The translations under genes were made by a program, and so were the position numbers. The notes under the pieces were generated by a model that worked only from the letters and a program-made list of their open reading frames with translations, searched no databases and was not told where the DNA came from. From Candidatus Aenigmatarchaeum sp. (lineage in GTDB: Archaea > Nanobdellota > Nanobdellia > Pacearchaeales > GW2011-AR1), in the NCBI GenBank assembly GCA_020724205.1, contig DYHK01000017.1, forward strand, positions 1-11,552: a stretch of 11,552 nucleotides of DNA, given 5' to 3'. Below are positions 5,463-11,317 of the stretch, one piece after another; position 1 is the stretch's first letter, and each line of letters starts with the position of its first letter.

Positions 5463-6938
5463 ATGAAATTAAGTGTTAAGGAATATAAACTTTCTGCAGG
5501 AAGACCAATTGCTATTATAAATAAAGATATTGCTCATAAGCTGTTAGTAGGAGTTAATGATAGGATCTCAATAAGATATAATTCTAAAAGAATAATTGCA
5601 GTTGTAGATCTTTCTTCAGAGATAGTTAATAAAAATAATATTGTTCTATCATCTGAAATAACAGATTATTTAGGAGTAAAGCCGCACAATGAAGTACTGA
5701 TAGAAGTTGCAAACCAATCAAGGTCAAAAGCAATAATCACGAAAAAGCTAAGGTGTGAAGTACTTTCAGAAAAAGAAATATTCGATGTAATAAACTCAAT
5801 TGTAAATAACGAGTTAAGTGAGTCAGAAATAGCTTTTTTTATTTCCTCTATTTATGAGTGTGGAATGTCTATGAATGAAATATACTGGCTTACTAAAGCA
5901 ATGTTTAATACAGGAAATAAACTAAACTTAAAATCCAGAAAAATTGTAGATAAACACTCTATTGGAGGCATAGCAGGTAATAGGACAACTCCTATTGTGG
6001 TTTCAATATGTGCTGCAACAGGGCTGACATTTCCAAAAACTTCCTCTCGTGCAATTACTTCTGCTGCAGGAACTGCCGATGTAATGGAAGCTGTGTGTAG
6101 AGTTAATTTTAATGTAAAAGAGTTAGAAAGAATAATAAAAAAAACAAATGCCTGTCTAGCTTGGGGAGGGACTCTTGGCTTTGCTCCAGCAGATGACAAA
6201 ATAATTCGTGTTGAGTCACAAATAAATATAGACCCAGAACCTAACCTCCTTGCTTCTATAATGGCGAAGAAACTCTCTGTCGGAAGTAAATATATTTTAA
6301 TTGATATTCCTTATGGAAAATATGCAAAAGTAGATAAAAAAGGAGCCCTGAAATTAAAGAAAAAGTTTGAATACCTTGGCAAGAGATTTAATTTAAAACT
6401 CAAGGCAGTGATTACCCGAGGAGATGAACCAATTGGAAATGGAGTTGGTCCAATTCTAGAGCTAAGAGATATAATGAATGTATTAAAAAACGATGGTCCA
6501 GAAGAATTAAGAGATAAATGTTTATATCTTTCTGGAGAGATTCTTGAGCTTTGTGGTAAAAGCAAAAAAGGTCAGGGACATAAACTTGCTGAAAGAATAC
6601 TAATCTCTGGAAAAGCTCTTGAAAAATTCAGAGAAATTGTTGAAGCTCAAGGAGGAAATGCAAAAAATCTTGATAACTTAAAACTTGCTAAATTTTCACA
6701 CACTATATTTTCTGATAAGAATTCTAAAATAAAACTGATTGATAATAAAAAGATTAATTTGCTTGCAAGAGTAGCAGGATCACCTGATGATAAAAAAGCT
6801 GGAGTTTTTATTTACAGACATATTAATGATAAGGTAAAGAAAGGAGATTCAATAATAACAATTTACTCCCAGTCTAAAAATAAATTAAAGGATGCAATCG
6901 ATTTTTATAAAGAGAATAAGATAATAACTTTATACTAA
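5463..6938 (+). CDS. deoA: AMP phosphorylase (nucleoside 5'-monophosphate phosphorylase)
   Basis: The enzyme catalyses phosphorolysis of AMP (also CMP/UMP in characterised archaeal members) to base plus ribose 1,5-bisphosphate. In archaea this feeds ribose-1,5-bisphosphate isomerase and type III RuBisCO. The 491 residues are close to the roughly 500 of characterised archaeal enzymes and longer than bacterial thymidine phosphorylases because of the N-terminal domain (about 1-90). The thymidine-phosphorylase-like core is intact: ELSESEIAFFISSI (117-130), phosphate/glycine motif DKHSIGGIAGNRTTP (163-177), KTSSRAITSAAGTADV (192-207), AWGGTLGFAPADD (233-245), and GDEPIGNGVGPILEL (320-334). The GNRTTP and PKTSSRAITSAAGTAD wording is the AMP phosphorylase form rather than the thymidine form. 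The C-terminal domain (about 410-491) has AGVFIYRHINDKVKKGDSI. The start follows the transporter by 11 bases with only a weak AAAAGAG upstream. The isomerase and RuBisCO genes are not in this window. Confidence 0.95.
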   Translation: MKLSVKEYKLSAGRPIAIINKDIAHKLLVGVNDRISIRYNSKRIIAVVDLSSEIVNKNNIVLSSEITDYLGVKPHNEVLIEVANQSRSKAIITKKLRCEVLSEKEIFDVINSIVNNELSESEIAFFISSIYECGMSMNEIYWLTKAMFNTGNKLNLKSRKIVDKHSIGGIAGNRTTPIVVSICAATGLTFPKTSSRAITSAAGTADVMEAVCRVNFNVKELERIIKKTNACLAWGGTLGFAPADDKIIRVESQINIDPEPNLLASIMAKKLSVGSKYILIDIPYGKYAKVDKKGALKLKKKFEYLGKRFNLKLKAVITRGDEPIGNGVGPILELRDIMNVLKNDGPEELRDKCLYLSGEILELCGKSKKGQGHKLAERILISGKALEKFREIVEAQGGNAKNLDNLKLAKFSHTIFSDKNSKIKLIDNKKINLLARVAGSPDDKKAGVFIYRHINDKVKKGDSIITIYSQSKNKLKDAIDFYKENKIITLY

Positions 6939-8629
6939 ACATATTTGGACTTTCTTTTAGCCTCTTTTAATTCCTTAAAGTGCTTCCTTCCCTCTTCTCT
7001 ATACTTATCACGATTAACATGGAACCTTTCAATCATATGTGCTGCATATTCTCCTCCTAAATGGTGAGGGATAAGAACATAATCTACTCCGCTTTTGTAT
7101 AATATTTCAGCATCTCTCGGCTCTTCAGCAGTTGCAATAAATGCAGTAGAAGACTTTATTCTCTTTAAGTGTTCTTTAATACATAAATTTGAGTTCTCAT
7201 CAGGTATAGTTGATATTATTAATTTGGCCTTATGTAAATTTAACTCTTCAAGGAATTCTTTATCGCTTGCATCTCCATAAACACAATTTATTCTTTGCTC
7301 ACTAAGTCCAAGAATAACTTTAGGATTATAATCTACAATCATGAAAGAAACATTCATCTTTTCAAGCCTCTTTAATATCTTATATCCAGTTCTATGATAT
7401 CCAAATAAAACAATATCAAATGATTCATTTTCTTTAATATTAGTTTTGTATCTCTTACCCTCAAATATTCCTAACAACTTAGATATTTTATTGAATATCG
7501 CATTTGAGTAATAAATATTATAGCTGCTCACTCCTATAGTTATTATTGCTATCATAACTACAAGACTCATTACCTGCTGATTTAAGTATCCTAATCTGAA
7601 TCCAAGAAGGACGAGGATTAATGAAAACTCACTAATTTGTGCCAAACTTGAGCCAGCTAAAAAGTTTGTTCTCTTTTTATATCCAAACACTCTAAGTATA
7701 GACATAACAATAATTGGCTTTCCTATAATTACAAAGATGGAAAAAATGACTGCATTCCTCACCATTGTTAAATCTAAAGGTCCAATAAGCTGACTTCCAA
7801 AAAATACGAAAAACAATACAATAAAGAAATCTCTTAATGGTTTCATCTTACTTCCAAGATCAAGATTATACTTGCTGGAAGCAATTGACATTCCAGCAAT
7901 TAGTGCTCCAATTTCAAATGAAAATTCAAGATAGCTAAATAGTGAAGAAAGAGAAAGAGCCCAGGCAACTCCAAATAAGAATAATGCTTCCTGACTCCTA
8001 GCAAGATAGTTCATTAGTCTATTAATAAGATAAGTTGATATAAAGAATATAAAAACACTCAAGAGAATAATTATTCCAATTCCCTTACCAATATCTAAGA
8101 AGTTAAATGATTTATTGATTAGAGGGATTACCATTAATGCTAGTGCAGCAACAAAGTCCTCTACAATTAGTATTCCTAAAGCAATCCTACCATGCAAGGT
8201 ATCAATTTCTCTCTTATCTGAAAGTATCTTTACAACAACTACTGTAGAAGAAAAAGCAAGAGCAGCTCCAATATACAAAGCAGCAGCATTATTGAATCCC
8301 AAGCCTATAGCAATTAAAAATCCAATAATTCCAGTTACACCTATTTCAATTAATCCTGCAAAAGAAGAAACTTTTCCTACTTCTTTAAGAACTCTTAAAT
8401 CAAGGCTTAGACCAACTATGAATAATAAGAACGCAACTCCAATATGTGAGAATAATTGTATGGCTTCAGAAGATCCGGGACCTATCAAATTTAGAATTAA
8501 AGGACCTACAATAATTCCTGAAATTAAATATGCAATTATTGGAGGCTGCTTAATAAATCTTGCAACAATTGTGACTAACGCAGAAATACCTATGATTAAA
8601 CTAATTGATAACAATATATTTTCTGCCAT
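6935..8629 (-). CDS. CPA2/KefB-type monovalent cation/proton antiporter with C-terminal RCK_N (TrkA-N) domain
   Basis: This is an integral membrane exchanger (564 residues) expected to swap Na+ or K+ for H+. About 12-13 hydrophobic segments fill residues 4-375, including PPIIAYLISGIIVGPLIL (29-46), the acidic ion-site helix GILIVEDFVAALALM (152-166, with Glu157-Asp158), and a late segment near SSLAQISEFSLILVLLGF (327-344). After a linker, residues 404-520 form a Rossmann RCK_N domain: FDIVLFGYHRTGYKIL with glycine motif GYHRTG (410-415), an acidic residue ending the second strand (Asp433 in IVDYNP), and CVYGDASDKEFLEEL (449-463). There is no RCK_C domain; the protein ends in a charged helix. 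In the family RCK_N gates transport by binding NAD(H) or a nucleotide; ligand and ion are unknown here. The start is supported by a TATA box about 38 bases upstream. Confidence 0.93.
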   Translation of the reverse strand: MAENILLSISLIIGISALVTIVARFIKQPPIIAYLISGIIVGPLILNLIGPGSSEAIQLFSHIGVAFLLFIVGLSLDLRVLKEVGKVSSFAGLIEIGVTGIIGFLIAIGLGFNNAAALYIGAALAFSSTVVVVKILSDKREIDTLHGRIALGILIVEDFVAALALMVIPLINKSFNFLDIGKGIGIIILLSVFIFFISTYLINRLMNYLARSQEALFLFGVAWALSLSSLFSYLEFSFEIGALIAGMSIASSKYNLDLGSKMKPLRDFFIVLFFVFFGSQLIGPLDLTMVRNAVIFSIFVIIGKPIIVMSILRVFGYKKRTNFLAGSSLAQISEFSLILVLLGFRLGYLNQQVMSLVVMIAIITIGVSSYNIYYSNAIFNKISKLLGIFEGKRYKTNIKENESFDIVLFGYHRTGYKILKRLEKMNVSFMIVDYNPKVILGLSEQRINCVYGDASDKEFLEELNLHKAKLIISTIPDENSNLCIKEHLKRIKSSTAFIATAEEPRDAEILYKSGVDYVLIPHHLGGEYAAHMIERFHVNRDKYREEGRKHFKELKEAKRKSKYV

Positions 8630-8666
8630 TTCACACTCTTTTTATTAGTTTAATTGGAGAAATGCA

Positions 8667-8674
8667 TATAAAAA
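8667..8674 (-). promoter_or_regulatory. TATA box for the antiporter gene
   Basis: Minus-strand TTTTTATA, giving a start near 8645 and a leader of about 15 nt. The TTTTT also lies 17 bases after the tRNA-Ser 3' end, so it could double as the tRNA's U-rich terminator. Confidence 0.5.
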
Positions 8675-8691
8675 CATTTTGAGAAGGGGAA

Positions 8692-8773
8692 CGCCGCCGC
8701 CCGGAATCGAACCGGGAAATCCCGAAGGAAACCTGCTCTCAAGGCAGGCGGAGTACCATTGTCCCACAGCGGC
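8692..8773 (-). tRNA. tRNA-Ser (anticodon UGA)
   Basis: The minus strand folds into a full type II tRNA. The acceptor stem GCCGCTG (8773-8767) pairs with CGGCGGC (8699-8693) with one G-T wobble. It has a 3-bp D stem GGA/TCC with GG in the D loop and an anticodon stem CCTGC/GCAGG around loop CTTGAGA, anticodon TGA at 8741-8739. A long variable arm with TCC-TTCG-GGA, and a T arm CCCGG-TTCGATT-CCGGG complete it. The long variable arm and discriminator G (complement of 8692) are serine identity features in archaea. CCA is not encoded and no intron is present. It reads UCA, and UCG if the wobble position permits. Confidence 0.97.
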
Positions 8774-8798
8774 ATAAATATCTGAACCTTATTTAGTT

Positions 8799-8806
8799 TT
8801 TAAATA
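8799..8806 (-). promoter_or_regulatory. TATA-like element for tRNA-Ser
   Basis: Minus-strand TATTTAAA centred about 29 bases upstream of the mature tRNA 5' end. It fits an independent tRNA transcript with a very short 5' leader; it lies just past the end of the 93-residue gene. Confidence 0.5.
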
Positions 8807-8821
8807 TTAATGTTAGTTTTC

Positions 8822-9103
8822 TTAAGAATAAAATATATGTCCTTGAGGAGTAACTGTATAACCTATAGATTCTAAATAAGTTCTATATTTTTCTTTTAAT
8901 ATTTCAAAAGATTGAAAAGTTTTTTTCAAACTTCTTTCTCCTATTAATTCTTCAACAAGCCCGAATAATTCTTTAAGTATTGCTAGATTCTCTTCAGGTA
9001 AAACTTGTCCTGTATTAACTCTATTTTCAAGGGTTTCGTAATAAATATCTACAAGAACTTCAAGATTTGGATCTTGTTCTATGGTTTTTGTTAATTCTTC
9101 CAT
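8822..9103 (-). CDS. Small helical protein of unknown function (93 aa)
   Basis: I do not recognise this protein. It is soluble and acidic in its first half (MEELTKTIEQDPNLEVLVDIY) and looks largely alpha-helical: helices around 12-28, 36-55 (LPEENLAILKELFGLVEELI) and 57-79 (RSLKKTFQSFEILKEKYRTYL). It ends in a glycine/aromatic strand-like tail YTVTPQGHIFYS. It has no Cys, no membrane segment and no obvious nucleic-acid motif. A TATA-like element 25 bases before the ATG predicts a leaderless mRNA, which supports it as a real gene. It lies between the ribosomal stalk operon and tRNA-Ser, but nothing ties it to translation beyond position. Confidence 0.7.
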   Translation of the reverse strand: MEELTKTIEQDPNLEVLVDIYYETLENRVNTGQVLPEENLAILKELFGLVEELIGERSLKKTFQSFEILKEKYRTYLESIGYTVTPQGHIFYS

Positions 9104-9122
9104 TTTAGCTTAATTTATAGCC

Positions 9123-9131
9123 TATTTTTAA
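9123..9131 (-). promoter_or_regulatory. TATA-like element for the 93-residue gene (leaderless)
   Basis: Minus-strand TTAAAAATA centred about 24 bases upstream of the ATG at 9103, matching the leaderless spacing seen at other first genes in the window. Confidence 0.45.
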
Positions 9132-9203
9132 GTTTAGTTGTTTTAGAATTAGTTATATAATTACAATTGTCAGCGATGCATTTTTCAGCAGTTATAACTA
9201 TCT

Positions 9204-9305
9204 CTGCTGGGTTTGTCTTCTTTTGAGTTAACCAATGGTTGCGGGATTAGTAAAAACCCGCTGGAGGTTTTTACCCAAATAGAGAAGACAAACCTTCTGC
9301 AGCAG
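9204..9305 (-). other. Long imperfect stem-loop joining the last P1 codons to the 3' UTR
   Basis: A perfect 12-bp inverted repeat pairs GGTTTGTCTTCT (9294-9283, the codons for the conserved GLSS of the P1 tail) with AGAAGACAAACC (9221-9210, in the 3' UTR). It continues as CTGCTG (9305-9300) with CAGCAG (9209-9204) after a 5-base bulge on the coding side. The 61 enclosed bases hold the stop codon, a perfect 9-bp hairpin (9250-9274), and AACC-ATT-GGTT (9231-9241). The result is a branched RNA of about 100 nt. It could be a processing or terminator structure, a regulatory element, or the scar of an inverted duplication. The pairing is seen directly; the function is not known. Confidence 0.55.
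9250..9274 (-). terminator. 9-bp perfect hairpin across the P1 stop codon
   Basis: GTAAAAACC (9274-9266) pairs with GGTTTTTAC (9258-9250) around a 7-base loop, and the stop codon TAA (9273-9271) lies inside the stem. The run of five T in the 3' arm could serve U-dependent archaeal termination. It competes with a second pairing, GCGGG (9261-9257) with CCCGC (9245-9241). Confidence 0.45.
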
Positions 9306-9564
9306 CTGACGCCTTTTCTTCTTCTTTCTTTTCGTCTTTCTTATGCTCTGTTGCTCCACTTGCACTTGCTGGTGCTGCAGCACTTAATGCAACCGCACTT
9401 TCAAGTTCTTTATCTATATCTACTCCATGAAGACTTGCAGCAAGAACTTTTACCTTGCCTTCATCTGCATGTACTCCAGTAGCTGAAACTACCTTCTTAA
9501 GGTGTTCCTCATCAACTGGTTTTCCAAGTTTATGCAACAAAAGAGCTGCGTATATGTATTCCAT
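9271..9564 (-). CDS. rpl12: Ribosomal stalk protein P1 (archaeal L12p)
   Basis: P1 forms dimers on uL10/P0 and its mobile tails recruit translation GTPases to the ribosome. The 97 residues show the archaeal pattern: a helical N-terminal dimerisation and P0-binding domain starting MEYIYAALLLHKLGKPVDEEHLKKV, an Ala-rich hinge (60-70), a charged linker (HKKDEKKEEEKAS), and the conserved factor-binding tail EGLSSLFG at the C-terminus. The start overlaps the uL10 stop as TAATG and has GGAGGT 8 bases upstream, a good Shine-Dalgarno site fitting the high output needed for a multi-copy protein. It is the last gene of the stalk operon, and its last codons take part in the 3' stem-loop at 9204-9305. 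Confidence 0.97.
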   Translation of the reverse strand: MEYIYAALLLHKLGKPVDEEHLKKVVSATGVHADEGKVKVLAASLHGVDIDKELESAVALSAAAPASASGATEHKKDEKKEEEKASAAAEGLSSLFG

Positions 9565-10370
9565 TATGCTTGTACCTCCGCACTGTTTTGTTGAGTATCT
9601 GTCTTAATTAATGCTTCAATAGCTCTCTCGTGACTAGCAGCCTTTGCTAATAAATACTTCAATGTATCTGAAGTTACGTAGCTTATTGAAACTGCAAATG
9701 CTAGTGATTTTGAGAAAGACTCTTTTAGTATCTTTAGTGTTTCCTTCTTATCTATTACTAGATCAGTGAATATATTATTTGATTTTGAATCATAAGCAAC
9801 ACTTGGGATAAATCCAACAGAGAATGGAAGTATATTCAACTTACTCATAATACTTGCAGCTCCCTCATTTATTGCTGCTCCCTTCTTTACTATAACTTTT
9901 TGTTCCTTAATTTCAATCTTTCCAGCCTTAATTTCAATCTTTAATCCAAGCCCTCCTAACTCACTTACAACCGGTCCAGGAACTAGTTCTGTTGGTCCAG
10001 GCTCTACAATAATATCTGCCTCAGCAATCTGACCAACCTTTGCCTTTACAGGACTCTTATTTTCAGCAAGAATTCCTGCTAATTCAAAAGCATCAAGCTG
10101 CGAAATTAAAATTGCAATATCTTCCTTTACATACTCTTTTAATTTCTTTGCTTCTTCCTTCTTTGAAGCATCTAAAGCTCTTATAAGTATATTCTTCTTT
10201 ACAACTCTCAATACTACTCTATCAGAAAGACTCTTCTTTATTTTTTGAAACTGTCTTGATGGAAGACTCTTTATCGAAGCAAATAATATAGTGTTGTGAG
10301 TATCAAAAAGTCCTGCTAACTCCTTTACACTCTTTACTTTTTCTTGTGGAACATGCTTTTTTTCTGCCAT
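9564..10370 (-). CDS. rpl10: Ribosomal stalk base protein uL10/P0, short C-terminus
   Basis: P0 anchors the stalk to 23S rRNA at the GTPase centre and carries P1 dimers. The rRNA-binding domain (about 1-110) includes NTILFASIKSLPSRQFQKIKK and VVLRVVKKNILIRAL. The archaeal/eukaryotic insertion domain is present at 123-170 with EPGPTELVPGP and VVKKG-like VIVKKGAAI. The spine follows with KETLKILKESFSKSLAFAVSISY (209-231) and SDTLKYLLAKAASHERAIEAL (234-254). It then stops at residue 268 (TDTQQNSAEVQA). Typical archaeal P0 is roughly 320-350 residues with a further helix and an acidic GLxxLFG-type tail; both are missing here. The start overlaps the uL1 stop (TAATG), with GGGTGAAT upstream as a Shine-Dalgarno site. 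Confidence 0.95.
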   Translation of the reverse strand: MAEKKHVPQEKVKSVKELAGLFDTHNTILFASIKSLPSRQFQKIKKSLSDRVVLRVVKKNILIRALDASKKEEAKKLKEYVKEDIAILISQLDAFELAGILAENKSPVKAKVGQIAEADIIVEPGPTELVPGPVVSELGGLGLKIEIKAGKIEIKEQKVIVKKGAAINEGAASIMSKLNILPFSVGFIPSVAYDSKSNNIFTDLVIDKKETLKILKESFSKSLAFAVSISYVTSDTLKYLLAKAASHERAIEALIKTDTQQNSAEVQA

Positions 10371-10993
10371 TATATATTCACCCTTAAAGGTTTAGTCATT
10401 GTAAATTTAATCATAACTGATTTGATATTATCATTCTTATTTGGAAGCTCGTTCATTAGAGCATGATACGCTGTTTTGATATTCTCTATTATTTTTTGAT
10501 TGTCCATATTTTCCTTTCCAATACTTATCTTAACAGAAGGTTCCTTAACCTGAACTCTTACAATAGTATTTATCTTCTTAACAAGGTCTGTAATATCTTT
10601 TTCACTATCATTCATTAGTATTCCAAGCTTTGGAGAAGGCATTTTTCCTGCAGGCCCTAAAACCCTACCAAAAGTTGTTGCAACAGAAGGCATGTTAGGT
10701 GCAGAAGAAATAAAGAAATCATATTGTTTTGTAAGATTTTTTATGGATTTTTTATCCTTATATTTAGCAAAAGCTGCCTTAGGTATTGTGTCTATAAGAT
10801 TTGTCTTAGATTCAATAAACCCACATATCTTCTTGTCCTTTATCTTATGAGGAAGATTTACAAACAAATTAATCTGAGTCTTTTTAACATCAATCTTCTT
10901 AAGATTTATAATTAAATCTACTGATTGTTCAAATTTTCTCTTCTCTTGTTTCTTAAGCTCATCAAGAGCTTTTTCTAATGTTAAATTTTCCAT
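10370..10993 (-). CDS. rpl1: Large ribosomal subunit protein uL1 (L1p)
   Basis: uL1 forms the L1 stalk that guides deacylated tRNA out of the E site. In methanogens and bacteria it represses its own operon by binding an mRNA mimic of its rRNA site. The 207 residues match archaeal length. The two-domain fold is recognisable from KFEQSVDLIINLKKIDVKK (20-38), domain II with YDFFISSAPNMPSVATTFGR, and the signature GRVLGPAGKMPSPKLGI (109-125), returning to domain I with PSVKISIGKENM and a C-terminal strand MIKFTMTKPLRVNI. It is the first gene of the operon and is preceded by a structured leader of about 100 nt. AGGA lies 10 bases before the ATG. uL11, which often precedes uL1, is absent. Confidence 0.97.
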   Translation of the reverse strand: MENLTLEKALDELKKQEKRKFEQSVDLIINLKKIDVKKTQINLFVNLPHKIKDKKICGFIESKTNLIDTIPKAAFAKYKDKKSIKNLTKQYDFFISSAPNMPSVATTFGRVLGPAGKMPSPKLGILMNDSEKDITDLVKKINTIVRVQVKEPSVKISIGKENMDNQKIIENIKTAYHALMNELPNKNDNIKSVMIKFTMTKPLRVNI

Positions 10994-11016
10994 TTTTTTC
11001 GATTCCTAAAGTTTTT

Positions 11017-11035
11017 TCAAACCTTGAAGGTTTAA
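11017..11035 (-). promoter_or_regulatory. Small hairpin just upstream of the uL1 ribosome binding site
   Basis: Minus-strand TTAAACCT pairs with AGGTTTGA around a TCA loop, eight pairs including one T-G wobble. It ends 9 bases before the AGGA motif and 23 bases before the uL1 ATG, so it could affect ribosome access. Confidence 0.4.
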
Positions 11036-11037
11036 TC

Positions 11038-11092
11038 TACTACCTATGCACTAATATGTCAGAATAAATCCTGGACGCTTAGTGATGTAGTA
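11038..11092 (-). promoter_or_regulatory. Long leader hairpin of the uL1-uL10-P1 operon, candidate autoregulatory site
   Basis: The mRNA can form stacked helices: TACTAC (11092-11087) with GTAGTA (11043-11038); an asymmetric internal loop AT versus CATAG; CACTAA (11084-11079) with TTAGTG (11054-11049). Above these is an apical GT-bulge-CAGGA helix with TTCTG-AC around a TTTA loop. The structure would begin within a few bases of the predicted transcription start. Known archaeal uL1 repressor sites are two helices joined by an asymmetric internal loop, so the architecture is suggestive, but I could not match the conserved loop bases with confidence. Confidence 0.45.
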
Positions 11093-11115
11093 TAATATTA
11101 GCTTATTAGACTGGG

Positions 11116-11123
11116 TTTATAAA
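11116..11123 (-). promoter_or_regulatory. TATA box of the uL1-uL10-P1 operon
   Basis: Minus-strand TTTATAAA, predicting a start near 11094 and a leader of about 100 nt. It is the same octamer as that of the uL3 operon, and both have a long leader, unlike the leaderless genes elsewhere in the window. Confidence 0.65.
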
Positions 11124-11162
11124 TGTTTTTCTAAGCCACTCTCTTTAAAAATCCAGAAGTTA

Positions 11163-11170
11163 TTTAAATA
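11163..11170 (+). promoter_or_regulatory. TATA-like element for the 39-residue membrane protein gene (leaderless)
   Basis: TTTAAATA centred about 23 bases upstream of the ATG at 11189, inside an AT-rich stretch that makes the exact box uncertain. Confidence 0.4.
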
Positions 11171-11188
11171 TATAAAACATTTAATTCC

Positions 11189-11308
11189 ATGGAGTTCTTT
11201 AAATTAATTAGTAATGACTATCTTTGGATTCTTTTTATAATTCTTTTAGTTGTTATTGTTGGACTAATAATTTTTTTCAAATTATCTAAAACTAGAAAAA
11301 TTCAATAA
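11189..11308 (+). CDS. 39-residue single-pass membrane protein of unknown function
   Basis: This short frame (ATG 11189, TAA 11306-11308) encodes a hydrophilic N-terminus MEFFKLISNDY, one strongly hydrophobic helix WILFIILLVVIVGLIIFF (13-30), and a basic tail KLSKTRKIQ. By the positive-inside rule the C-terminus would face the cytoplasm. A TATA-like element at leaderless spacing and a well-formed membrane helix support it, but a frame this short in AT-rich DNA could be fortuitous. It lies divergent from the uL1 operon and just ahead of the gene at 11339. No family is recognised. Confidence 0.5.
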   Translation: MEFFKLISNDYLWILFIILLVVIVGLIIFFKLSKTRKIQ

Positions 11309-11309
11309 A

Positions 11310-11317
11310 TTTATATA
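11310..11317 (+). promoter_or_regulatory. TATA box for the partial gene at 11339 (leaderless)
   Basis: TTTATATA centred about 25 bases before the ATG at 11339, the same spacing and octamer as the transporter promoter at 4397. It starts two bases after the stop of the 39-residue gene. Confidence 0.6.

Noticed and set aside
5082..6565. Minus-strand frames opposite the transporter and AMP phosphorylase genes
   Set aside because: They are shadows of conserved coding sequence on the plus strand and show no family motif.
5463..6938. Thymidine phosphorylase as the identity of this gene
   Set aside because: The N-terminal domain, the length near 490 and the GNRTTP / PKTSSRAITSAAGTAD motifs fit archaeal AMP phosphorylase better.
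8115..8648. 177-residue plus-strand frame opposite the antiporter
   Set aside because: It is entirely antisense to a well-supported membrane protein gene, and its composition is what the reverse complement of hydrophobic codons produces.
9176..9226. 16-codon plus-strand frame starting MHFSAVITISAGFVFF
   Set aside because: Very short, no TATA box at a suitable distance, and it lies within the P1 3' inverted-repeat region.
11081..11110. C/D-box sRNA suggested by GTGATG near 11082 on the plus strand
   Set aside because: No matching D box (CTGA) at suitable spacing and no C'/D' pair; the bases are explained by the leader hairpin.
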